DNA of 6,733 bases, from contig JBKDZR010000137.1 in assembly GCA_047971485.1 (NCBI GenBank), forward strand, positions 1-6,733. Reading direction: 5' to 3'. Made by a program: the position numbers and the translations under genes. Positions 1 through 5,873 of the stretch are shown here, piece after piece; the first letter of the stretch is position 1, and the number at the start of each line of letters is the position of its first letter. The notes beneath the pieces were generated by a model. The model did no database searches. It was not told where the DNA came from and saw only the letters and a program-made list of their open reading frames with translations. This stretch comes from JBKDZR01 sp047971485 (GTDB taxonomy: Bacteria; Pseudomonadota; Alphaproteobacteria; Rhodobacterales; Rhodobacteraceae).

Positions 1-48
1 GGGGGGGGAACGACAGCTTCGCCCGCAAAGCCGACGATTGCGAACGTG
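1..48. other. Left edge flank, no assignable gene
   Basis: This short stretch lies downstream of the dehydratase gene and begins with eight consecutive G residues. On the plus strand the frame starting at position 3 is open and ends at a TAG at 57-59, with the protein-like tail NDSFARKADDCERVNP. It could be the last residues of a converging gene that starts outside the window. An 18-codon open stretch is common by chance in DNA this rich in GC, so I do not call it as a gene. Confidence 0.3.
16..31 (-). terminator. Weak hairpin after the dehydratase gene
   Basis: Read on the minus strand, GCTTTG-CGGG-CGAAGC folds into a six-pair stem, one pair being a T-G wobble, closed by a four-base loop. 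It starts 17 bases past the dehydratase stop codon, where a terminator would be expected. The tail after the stem (TGTCGTTCC) is poor in T, so intrinsic termination would be weak. On the plus strand the wobble becomes a C-A mismatch, so the structure favours the minus-strand transcript. Confidence 0.25.
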
Positions 49-1032
49 TCAATCCTTAGGGCCGTTGGTATAAGTCCCGGTAAGGGCACGGCAGAACAGC
101 GCCGGGTCGACATTGCCGCCCGAGGCCACAGCGATGACCGGGCCGGTGCCGCCTGTCATGCCGCTTAACGCAGCGGCCAGGGCAGCGGCGCCACCGGGTT
201 CCAGCACCAGCCGCAGATGGGCGAAGGCGGCGGCCATGGCCTGCAGGGCCTGATCGTCACTGATCACCAGTCCCGGACCGGCCAGCCGCGACAGGATGGG
301 GAAGGTCAGTTGCCCTGGTTGCGCAGTCAGGATGGCATCGCACAGGCTGCGCCCGTCCGGCGCGTTGGCCAGCCGCTCACCCGCGGCAAGGGACCGGGCC
401 GTATCGTCGAAACCGGCCGGTTCCACGGTGCGAACCCGTAGACCGGGGGCACGGTTCGCCAGGGCCAGCGCGACACCCGAGGACAACCCGCCGCCACCAC
501 AGGGGATCAGGACATCGGCCTCGTGGATCCCCTCGGCGGCGGCCTGGGCGGCCAGTTCCAGCCCGACCGTGCCCTGACCGGCAATGACCTGCGGGTCATC
601 ATAGGGATGGATCAGATGCAGATCCCACTCGGCGGCCATGGTCCGGGACATCTGATCGCGGTCCTGGGTGTAGCGATCATAAAGAACCACCTCGGCACCC
701 AGGGCGCGGGTGCCCTCGATCTTGGCGGCGGGGGCGTCCTGGGGCATCAGGATCACCGCGCTGCGCCCGGCCTCGGCAGCGGCGCGGGCAACGCCCTGGG
801 CATGGTTGCCCGAGGACACCGCCAACACACCGCCAGCTGGCAGATCCGGCGCAGTCATCGCCGCCTTGGCCCCGCGATACTTGAAGGAACCGGTATGTTG
901 CAGGCTTTCGGTCTTGATCAGCACCCGCCGCCCGGCAATCCGGTCCAGTGCCGGAGCAGACAGAAGAGGGGTGACCCGAATGGCCCCTTTGAGGCGGCTG
1001 GCGGCGTGCTCAATGCCGGTGATGTCGGTCAT
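49..1032 (-). CDS. PLP-dependent threonine/serine dehydratase
   Basis: This 327-residue protein belongs to the fold-type II PLP enzymes. The family deaminates L-threonine or L-serine to 2-oxobutyrate or pyruvate plus ammonia. Visible motifs are TGSFKYRGA with the Schiff-base lysine K51, SSGNHAQG (73-80), the glycine-rich phosphate-binding loop CGGGGLSSG (178-186), EPGGAAALAA (278-287) and SGGNVD (304-309). The length matches the short TdcB/serine-racemase type. The C-terminal ACT-like regulatory domain of biosynthetic IlvA is missing, so isoleucine feedback is unlikely. The start at 1032 overlaps the hydrolase stop as ATGA. No Shine-Dalgarno sequence precedes it (CCGATTTCCTAGACCGACTGAC), so translation probably depends on coupling. 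An upstream extension to 1359 would be antisense-like, arginine-rich sequence and is rejected. Related activities such as hydroxyaspartate dehydratase or EutB cannot be excluded, since motifs alone do not fix the substrate, but no bhc or ectoine genes are nearby. Confidence 0.93.
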   Translation of the reverse strand: MTDITGIEHAASRLKGAIRVTPLLSAPALDRIAGRRVLIKTESLQHTGSFKYRGAKAAMTAPDLPAGGVLAVSSGNHAQGVARAAAEAGRSAVILMPQDAPAAKIEGTRALGAEVVLYDRYTQDRDQMSRTMAAEWDLHLIHPYDDPQVIAGQGTVGLELAAQAAAEGIHEADVLIPCGGGGLSSGVALALANRAPGLRVRTVEPAGFDDTARSLAAGERLANAPDGRSLCDAILTAQPGQLTFPILSRLAGPGLVISDDQALQAMAAAFAHLRLVLEPGGAAALAAALSGMTGGTGPVIAVASGGNVDPALFCRALTGTYTNGPKD

Positions 1033-1865
1033 GTCAGTCGGTCTAGGAAATCGGAGATCACGGTTTCGGCCTCGGGTTCGCTCAGAAAGGGCACATGCCC
1101 GCGATCGGGCACCTCGCCGAAGATCAGGTCGGGGCGACGACGACGCATCTCGGTGACGGTTTCGAGCGACAGGATATCGGAATTGGCGCCTCGGATCAGG
1201 CCCAGGGGCACCCCGGCCAGCGCATCGAACAGCGGCCAGGGATCCACGGCCGCGCCGGTCGCCGCCTGTTCCTCGACCGCATCGCGCAGGCGTGGATCGT
1301 AACGCAATTCCAGCCCCGTCGGGGTTTCCCGCCACAGATGGCGCACATGGCGGCGCCACTGGTCGAGGGGAACGCCCGGAAAGCTGTCGGCCATGGCGGA
1401 CTGCTGGGCGACGGCGGCCTCATCATAAGCGGCATAGTGGGGTCTGCGGCCCAGATGGGTCATGATATGGGCCATGCCCCGAGGATCGACCACAGGCCCG
1501 ATATCGTTGAAACAGACACCCAGCAACCGCCCGCCATGATGCGGCGCCAGCACCATCGCGATCAACCCCCCGCGCGAGGTGCCCAGAATGGCCGTCTTCT
1601 CCAGCCCCAGATGGTCCAGCAACGCCAGCACATCCGCCGCCTCCTGCACCAGGGAATAGTGGCTATGGTCCGGATCGCGATCCGACTGGCCGCGCCCGCG
1701 ACTGTCCAGCCGCAGGATCCGGGCGCGATCCGCAAACCGGGCCACCACGGGGTCGAAATCGGCCATGTTGCGGGTCAGCCCCGCCAGACAGAGAAGCGGC
1801 GTGCCCGACCCGGTATCGTCATAGGCCAGGCGCAGCCCGTCTGCGGTGTGGAAGAACTGGGTCAT
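1029..1865 (-). CDS. Alpha/beta-fold hydrolase
   Basis: This 278-residue protein is a typical single-domain alpha/beta hydrolase, probably cytoplasmic because no signal peptide is seen. The core begins with a beta hairpin (FFHTADGLRLAYDDTGSG). The oxyanion region follows (LLCLAGLTRN, 25-33), then RLDSRGRGQSDR (52-63). The nucleophile elbow is GTSRGG with S97. The probable acid is D230 in GANSDIL, and the catalytic histidine is H257 in DRGHVPFL, so the triad looks complete. Residues 125-205 form a helical cap, which usually sets specificity. The start at 1865 is chosen because GGAG lies five bases upstream and the protein begins at the usual family position. An in-frame ATG at 1967 would add 34 residues but lacks a ribosome binding site. 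The stop overlaps the dehydratase start. The substrate is unknown; an esterase, lactonase or C-C hydrolase are all possible. Confidence 0.92.
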   Translation of the reverse strand: MTQFFHTADGLRLAYDDTGSGTPLLCLAGLTRNMADFDPVVARFADRARILRLDSRGRGQSDRDPDHSHYSLVQEAADVLALLDHLGLEKTAILGTSRGGLIAMVLAPHHGGRLLGVCFNDIGPVVDPRGMAHIMTHLGRRPHYAAYDEAAVAQQSAMADSFPGVPLDQWRRHVRHLWRETPTGLELRYDPRLRDAVEEQAATGAAVDPWPLFDALAGVPLGLIRGANSDILSLETVTEMRRRRPDLIFGEVPDRGHVPFLSEPEAETVISDFLDRLT

Positions 1866-1868
1866 GGG

Positions 1869-1874
1869 GTCTCC
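1869..1874 (-). promoter_or_regulatory. Ribosome binding site of the hydrolase
   Basis: Read on the minus strand this is GGAGAC, followed by CCC and the ATG at 1865. The GGAG core lies five bases from the start codon. It supports this start over the upstream in-frame ATG at 1967, which is preceded by the pyrimidine-rich CCTTGTGTCC. Confidence 0.6.
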
Positions 1875-2010
1875 GTCGCTTGGACAAGGGGCGAGATGAC
1901 CGGCCAGGGCCCGGTAGAAGGGGGCCCCGATCGCATCGTCTGTCTCCTGCTGGCGCGAGACTGACATGGACACAAGGCCGGGAAAAGCGGCAATTGACCC
2001 GGGGGCAAAG

Positions 2011-2040
2011 GGGCGGCCTGCCCGGGACCGATCGCCGCCC
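2011..2040 (-). terminator. GC-rich hairpin just after ycjF
   Basis: On the minus strand GGGCGGC (2040-2034) and GCCGCCC (2017-2011) form a perfect seven-pair stem around a 16-base loop that itself contains the palindrome CCCGGG. The stem starts six bases past the ycjF stop codon. It is followed by CCTTTGCC, so only a short T run is present. It could be a weak or leaky terminator, an mRNA-stabilising hairpin, or chance structure in GC-rich DNA. Confidence 0.35.
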
Positions 2041-2046
2041 GGCCTG

Positions 2047-3087
2047 TCAAGGATCGGTCTGTGCGGTCTTGGCACTGCCGAAAAACCCGGCCAGGGCACG
2101 CTGCAACAGCCGGGTCACCGTGGGTTTGGGCAGGGCGTTGAAGGGCAGCGGGCGGCAGACCTCCATCGCGGCAATACCGACGCGCGCGGTCAGGGCAGCA
2201 TTCACTGCGCCTTCGCCAAAACGGCGCGAAACCTTGCCAAGCACATGGCCCCCAGCAACGGATCCGATCAGATCATCGCCCACCGCCACCGCACCCGTGG
2301 CCGCCAGATGGGTCAGAACCGCGCGGGTCAACCGCCAGGTTTCCAACGTGCCCGAGCGTCCGCCATAGACCTCGGCCACCCGGCGGATCATCGTCAGGTT
2401 CGTGGCCAGGGCGGCAAAGACATCGGCCAAGGCCAACGGGATCAGCGCAGTGACCGTGGCTACCCGTCGCGCCGCCACCTCAACCTCGCGCCGGGCGGCC
2501 TGATCCAGAGGGGCCAGCAACGCGTTCTCAGCCAGGGCAATGGCGGCATCGGCATCAAAGACCTCGGTCAGCCGGGCCGTGACCCGATCCTGCCCCCAGC
2601 GCAATTCGGGCCGGTTGGCATAGAGGCCAGACAGATCACCCACCACCTTGCGCGCCCCGGCCAGATCACCGGCGGCCATCGCCCGCGTTGCCGCCTGACG
2701 GGTACGGTCAAGCCGGGCCAGGCGGGCAAAGGCGCTCAGTTCACGCAACGCGATCAGCAGACAGACCAGCGCGAAGGCCGCAATCAGCGCGGTGGCCACC
2801 AGCCCGAGGATGGGGGTCGCGCTCAGAAGCGCACCGATCGCGCTGTAGACGGAAAGCCCCACAAAGAACGAGATGACAGCCCCCAGCAGCCCCCAGAACC
2901 AGCGCATCAGCCGGTTGCGCGGCCGCGCCGCCAGCGTGGCCAGCCGCTGCATGGCCGCCGGATCGGGGATCCCGCCCGGGGCGTCATCCTCGGGCACCGG
3001 CGGTGCGCTGGCCGGATCAAGGGCAGGGCCGGTACTGTCCTGCTGCAGATCGAACAGGACCGGACCGGCCTGTTTGTCGTCGCTCAT
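2047..3087 (-). CDS. ycjF: YcjF-like DUF697/TIGR01620 membrane protein
   Basis: This 346-residue inner-membrane protein matches the YcjF/TIGR01620 family, the usual partner of YcjX. Residues 1-50 are a hydrophilic tail rich in Pro, Asp and Ala. A basic stretch (RPRNRLMRW, 55-63) precedes two close hydrophobic segments at about 64-86 and 92-114, forming a membrane hairpin. The central part (115-190) is helical and charged. The C-terminal part, about 190-335, is the DUF697 region, with the amphipathic stretch ALIPLALADVFAALATN and a GDDLIGSVAGG segment. The biochemical role is not established; in enterobacteria the gene belongs to the phage-shock regulon. The start at 3087 has good purine tracts upstream (AAAGGACGAGGG). 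It lies 136 bp downstream of ycjX on the same strand, so co-transcription is likely. The gap is unusually wide for this pair, and a promoter of its own is possible, though I could not identify one. Confidence 0.88.
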   Translation of the reverse strand: MSDDKQAGPVLFDLQQDSTGPALDPASAPPVPEDDAPGGIPDPAAMQRLATLAARPRNRLMRWFWGLLGAVISFFVGLSVYSAIGALLSATPILGLVATALIAAFALVCLLIALRELSAFARLARLDRTRQAATRAMAAGDLAGARKVVGDLSGLYANRPELRWGQDRVTARLTEVFDADAAIALAENALLAPLDQAARREVEVAARRVATVTALIPLALADVFAALATNLTMIRRVAEVYGGRSGTLETWRLTRAVLTHLAATGAVAVGDDLIGSVAGGHVLGKVSRRFGEGAVNAALTARVGIAAMEVCRPLPFNALPKPTVTRLLQRALAGFFGSAKTAQTDP

Positions 3088-3090
3088 CGT

Positions 3091-3102
3091 CCCTCGTCCT
3101 TT
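3091..3102 (-). promoter_or_regulatory. Ribosome binding site of ycjF
   Basis: On the minus strand the purine-rich run AAAGGACGAGGG ends three bases before the ATG at 3087. The AAGGA part lies nine bases from the start codon, a normal spacing, so it is the likelier pairing site. Confidence 0.55.
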
Positions 3103-3223
3103 GTGATCAGGGTGGCGTGGCCTGTGCGGTGGGGGCCAGGCATCTTGCCCGCGACCTGGGGTGTTGTCTCACACACGGACAGGCTTGGATTGCACCGCCC
3201 CCCCTTGCCGGACAAGCGGCCCT

Positions 3224-4630
3224 TCATAACTTGTCCCCGAACAGAAACTCGGCCGCCCGGTCCAGCCGAATATGGGGTGGGCCTTCGCCGGGTTTCAGGT
3301 GCAGCTGCGCCGGGGCGAAGCGCATGATCCCGTAATCGCCCTCTAGCCAGCGGGCCGCCCCCTCCCGCGCAGGGGCCAACAGGCGGGCGGGGTCCTCGGG
3401 CAGGTCGCCGGGGTAAAAGGCGGCATCGCGCCCGTCCTCCAGCAGCCGGCCGCGCACTACGCCCAGATCCCGGCCGTCATGGGGGCGGGTTTCCTCGACC
3501 GTGGCACGCAGGGCAGCGATGGACATGGCCGCTGTCCGTGCCCCGGCGTAATCGGCGCGGGACCGGGCATCGCGGACCAACGCCTCGATAATGGCCGTCA
3601 GACGCGGATGCTGGCTGTGGTGGATATGATCAGCCTTGGTCGCGGCAAAGAGGATCTTTTCCACACGGCGCCCGCCCAGCAGCCGCCCCAGCCAGCTGTT
3701 CAAACCCGGACGAAAGGCCCCGAGGATCTCGGCCATGACACGGCGCAGGTCTTCAACTGCGGCCGGGCCGTCATGGATTGCCCCCAGCACATCGACCAGC
3801 ACGATCTGCCGGTCCAGCCGGGCGAAATGGCTGTGGAAGAAGGGGCGCACGACATTGCGGCGATAGGCATCATAGCGACGGGCGAATTCCTGGCCCAGGC
3901 TGCCACGCCCGCCACCGTCCCGCAAGGGGGCGAAGGTCAGCACCGGCGAGCCCGCCAAATCGCCGGGCAGGATGAACCGCCCCGGCGAGCAATCGGCATA
4001 GCCCGCTTCGCGTGCGGCATGCAGCGTCTCTGTGTAGAGGCGTGCGAGATCCTGGGCCTGGGCCTCGTCCAGCGGGGCGGCGGGGTCACAGCCCTCCAGC
4101 GCCGCCAGATAGGGTGCAGCCTGAGGCCGTGTGGCAATGCGTGCCAGCGTATCGCGGGACCATTGGGCATAGCCCTTGTCCATCAGCGCCAGATCGAGCA
4201 GCCATTCCCCCGGATAATCGACGATATCCAGATGCACGGTCCGCGGCCCGGACAACCCGGACAACAGGCCCGAAGGCCGCATCCGCAGCGACAGGCGCAA
4301 CTCGGACACGGCCCGTGTGCTATCGGGCCAGTGCGGGGTCGTTCCGGTCAGCGCGGCCAGGTGGGTTTCATAGTCGAACCGCGGCAGAGTGTCGTTTGGC
4401 TGCGGCTGGAGAAAACCCTGCAGGATCCGACCCTCGGCCTGGGCGCTCAGCTGGGGCATCCGGCCCCGGTCAATCAGGTTGGCGATCAGCGAGGTGATGA
4501 ACACGGTCTTGCCCGCACGGCTGAGGCCAGTAACACCCAGCCGGAGCGTCGGCTCGAAAAGCGCCTCATTGACGCCGGCCCCCAGGGTTTCGACCCCCCG
4601 CGCCACATCATCGACCAGCCTGCCCAGCAT
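3224..4630 (-). CDS. ycjX: YcjX family Ras-like stress GTPase
   Basis: This 468-residue protein has the usual length of the YcjX family (COG3106/DUF463), whose known structures show a Ras-like GTP-binding fold. The P-loop is GLSRAGKT at 35-42, with K41 and T42 for phosphate and magnesium. The G3-like motif is VDYPGEWLLD (137-146), a family hallmark. The base-recognition motif is TKAD (331-334), a variant of NKxD. AALRAT (372-377) fits the position of G5. A long insert at about 150-270 lies between G3 and the LVDVLGAIHDG strand (278-288). No membrane segment is seen, so it probably acts at the membrane through YcjF. The start at 4630 gives the normal family N-terminus (MLGRLVDDVARGVETL); the open frame extends to 4756 but the added residues look non-coding. 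Only a weak, distant AAGGA precedes the start. Its exact cellular function is unsettled. Confidence 0.94.
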   Translation of the reverse strand: MLGRLVDDVARGVETLGAGVNEALFEPTLRLGVTGLSRAGKTVFITSLIANLIDRGRMPQLSAQAEGRILQGFLQPQPNDTLPRFDYETHLAALTGTTPHWPDSTRAVSELRLSLRMRPSGLLSGLSGPRTVHLDIVDYPGEWLLDLALMDKGYAQWSRDTLARIATRPQAAPYLAALEGCDPAAPLDEAQAQDLARLYTETLHAAREAGYADCSPGRFILPGDLAGSPVLTFAPLRDGGGRGSLGQEFARRYDAYRRNVVRPFFHSHFARLDRQIVLVDVLGAIHDGPAAVEDLRRVMAEILGAFRPGLNSWLGRLLGGRRVEKILFAATKADHIHHSQHPRLTAIIEALVRDARSRADYAGARTAAMSIAALRATVEETRPHDGRDLGVVRGRLLEDGRDAAFYPGDLPEDPARLLAPAREGAARWLEGDYGIMRFAPAQLHLKPGEGPPHIRLDRAAEFLFGDKL

Positions 4631-4664
4631 GTTCCGCCCGTGTCCTTGTCTGCGTTCCCCCTGA

Positions 4665-4692
4665 TTTATGTGTTCCGGGCGCAACCTGCCAG
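4665..4692 (-). promoter_or_regulatory. Candidate housekeeping promoter for ycjX
   Basis: On the minus strand a -35-like CTGGCA (4692-4687) is followed, after a 16-base spacer, by a -10-like CATAAA (4670-4665). Each hexamer matches its sigma-70 consensus at four of six positions. Transcription would begin about 30 bases before the ycjX start, a sensible leader length. The match is modest and could be chance. Confidence 0.3.
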
Positions 4693-4760
4693 TGTGATCA
4701 CGTCCCGGACCAGCCCCACCCCAGCCAGATATGCACGGAGGCGGCATACCAGCCATGGGT

Positions 4761-4805
4761 CGCGATCGGGCCGGGCCCTCATGCAGGGCCGGGCTAGTGA
4801 TCGCG
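4761..4805. repeat. Nested imperfect inverted repeat
   Basis: Outer arms CGCGATC (4761-4767) and GATCGCG (4799-4805) are perfect complements. Inside them, GGCCCT (4774-4779) and AGGGCC (4785-4790) form a second stem around a five-base loop. The two stems are separated by an asymmetric internal loop of six and eight bases, and their centres differ by one base. It lies upstream of ycjX and could be a protein-binding dyad or an RNA hairpin; GC-rich DNA makes chance dyads common. Confidence 0.45.
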
Positions 4806-4829
4806 CAGCCTGTCCGATTCCGCCGATCC

Positions 4830-4894
4830 GATCAACGCCCATGGCCCATGGCGCATCATTCCCCGCGATGGGCGGATCAGTGCCCTGCCCGCCC
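4830..4894 (+). repeat. Overlapping alternative hairpin arms
   Basis: GATC-aa-CGCCCAT (4830-4842) pairs with ATGGGCG-GATC (4868-4878), giving eleven pairs with a two-base bulge. The segment GGGCGG (4870-4875), part of that right arm, can instead pair with CCGCCC (4889-4894). The two folds exclude each other. The region lies about 135-200 bases upstream of the glycosyltransferase start. Function is unproven. Confidence 0.35.
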
Positions 4895-5013
4895 TCCCCT
4901 GCGCGCCCGGCAAAGCAGGCCTTGCAAACGCGCTACCCTTATGGCCGTTGGCATAAAGACCGGCCCATGATCCTTGTGGGCCGCAACGGCTGTGCCCAGG
5001 ATGGCCAAAGGGC

Positions 5014-5023
5014 AAAGGAAGGG
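5014..5023 (+). promoter_or_regulatory. Ribosome binding site of the glycosyltransferase
   Basis: The purine run AAAGGAAGGG ends five bases before the ATG at 5029. It is the strongest Shine-Dalgarno-like sequence in the window and fixes this start over the ATG at 5024, which is in another frame. Confidence 0.65.
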
Positions 5024-5028
5024 ATGAC

Positions 5029-5871
5029 ATGCAGGACGGTATCGTGCGCCTGGCCCCGGCGACACATCGCCATGCCTATGTGACGCTGGTGACCAACGGG
5101 GACTATGCGCTGGGGGCGCGGGCGCTGGCACGCTCGATCCGGCTGACGGGCAGTGACGCAGATATCGTCGTGCTGCATACCGGTGCCGTGGATCCCGGGG
5201 TGCTGGCCCCGCTGGCCCCGTTTCGGATCCGGCCGGTGCAGGTGGATCTGCTACCCACATCCGAGGCGTTCAACGCCGCCCATGCGCGCAAGGCCCTGCA
5301 CGGGCGCGCGCCGTTTACCAAGGGCGAAAAGCCGGCTTTTCACACACCGCTGGACAATTTCGCCAAGCTGCGCCTGTGGCAGTTGGTGGAATACGAAAGC
5401 GCGGTGTTCATCGACGCCGATGCCCTGATGCTGCGCCCCTGCGACCGGCTGTTCGCCTACCCCGAGTTCTCGGCCGCCCCCAATGTCTATGAGGGGCTGG
5501 CCGATTTTCATCGGTTGAATTCGGGCGTGTTCACCGCCCGTCCCTCGGCCGACACCTTCCAGCGGATGCTGGCGATGCTGGATGTGCCGGGGGCTTTCTG
5601 GCGACGCACGGATCAGAGCTTTCTCCAAGCGTATTTCCCTGATTGGCATGGACTGCCGGTGTTCGACAACATGCTGCAATATGTGTGGTTCAACATGCCC
5701 GCATTGTGGGATTGGGCCTCGGTGCGGGTGGTCCATTACCAGTATGAAAAGCCCTGGCAGGTGGATCATCCCAAGGCGCAGGCTTTGGCCCCGCTGATTG
5801 ATCTGTGGCGCGCTTATGCCGGGGATGGGCCGGTGCCGGACCCGGCGGATCTGCCGGCCCCGAAGGTGTGA
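5029..5871 (+). CDS. Glycogenin-like (GT8-type) glycosyltransferase
   Basis: This 280-residue enzyme has the GT-A fold of the GT8/glycogenin group, retaining transferases that use nucleotide sugars and a metal ion. It opens with the first Rossmann strand AYVTLVTNGDYALGARALARSI (16-37). NFAKLRLW (110-117) precedes the metal-binding DxD motif FIDADALML (D129, D131). LNSGVF (163-168) matches the acceptor-side loop. DQSFL (195-199) follows, and the closing HYQYEKPW (236-243) resembles the second metal and phosphate site (H236, K241) of the family. No signal peptide or membrane segment is seen, so it is probably cytosolic. The DxD, NSG and HxxxxKPW elements all appear intact. Donor and acceptor are unknown; cell-surface glycan or intracellular polysaccharide are both possible. 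The neighbouring SDR gene starts two bases after its stop, so the two are almost certainly co-transcribed. Confidence 0.9.
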   Translation: MQDGIVRLAPATHRHAYVTLVTNGDYALGARALARSIRLTGSDADIVVLHTGAVDPGVLAPLAPFRIRPVQVDLLPTSEAFNAAHARKALHGRAPFTKGEKPAFHTPLDNFAKLRLWQLVEYESAVFIDADALMLRPCDRLFAYPEFSAAPNVYEGLADFHRLNSGVFTARPSADTFQRMLAMLDVPGAFWRRTDQSFLQAYFPDWHGLPVFDNMLQYVWFNMPALWDWASVRVVHYQYEKPWQVDHPKAQALAPLIDLWRAYAGDGPVPDPADLPAPKV

Positions 5872-5873
5872 CA

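Larger units (their letters stand above)
4631..5028. other. Divergent intergenic region, 398 bp
   Basis: This region separates ycjX (leftward) from the glycosyltransferase (rightward) and should hold both promoters. I see no convincing protein gene in it: open frames on both strands give Arg-, Pro- and Gly-rich translations without recognisable motifs. It contains a nested dyad at 4761-4805, two overlapping and mutually exclusive dyads within 4830-4894, a CCATGG doublet (4836-4853), and at 4905-4963 a degenerate copy of the sequence at the left edge of the window. A nine-codon frame (MAVGIKTGP) at 4941-4970 has no ribosome binding site and is not called. Confidence 0.7.

Noticed and set aside
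1..8. Run of eight G at the left edge
   Set aside because: It could be a contig edge or a base-calling artefact; nothing else supports a biological role.
523..1302. Plus-strand open frame opposite the dehydratase (259 codons)
   Set aside because: It is a shadow of the dehydratase gene, low in complexity and without motifs.
1095..1964. Plus-strand open frame opposite the hydrolase (289 codons)
   Set aside because: It is antisense to a hydrolase with a full catalytic triad, and its Gln/His/Arg-rich translation has no family features.
1966..3327. Long plus-strand open frame opposite ycjF (453 codons)
   Set aside because: It is antisense to a gene with clear family features. Its translation is rich in Gly, Arg, Gln and Pro with no motif, as expected for the reverse of GC-rich coding DNA.
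4681..4691. Sigma-54-like TGGCA and TTGC upstream of ycjX on the minus strand
   Set aside because: The elements are separated by only two bases. The GG-GC distance is about four bases too short for a sigma-54 promoter, which needs exact spacing.
4794..5030. Minus-strand open frame in the divergent region (78 codons)
   Set aside because: It has no ribosome binding site or recognisable motif. Its AGLYANGHK stretch is covered by the repeat finding rather than supporting a gene.
3479..5083. Long plus-strand open frame opposite ycjX running into the intergenic region (534 codons)
   Set aside because: It mirrors the YcjX codons, has no recognisable domain and would overlap the well-supported glycosyltransferase start.
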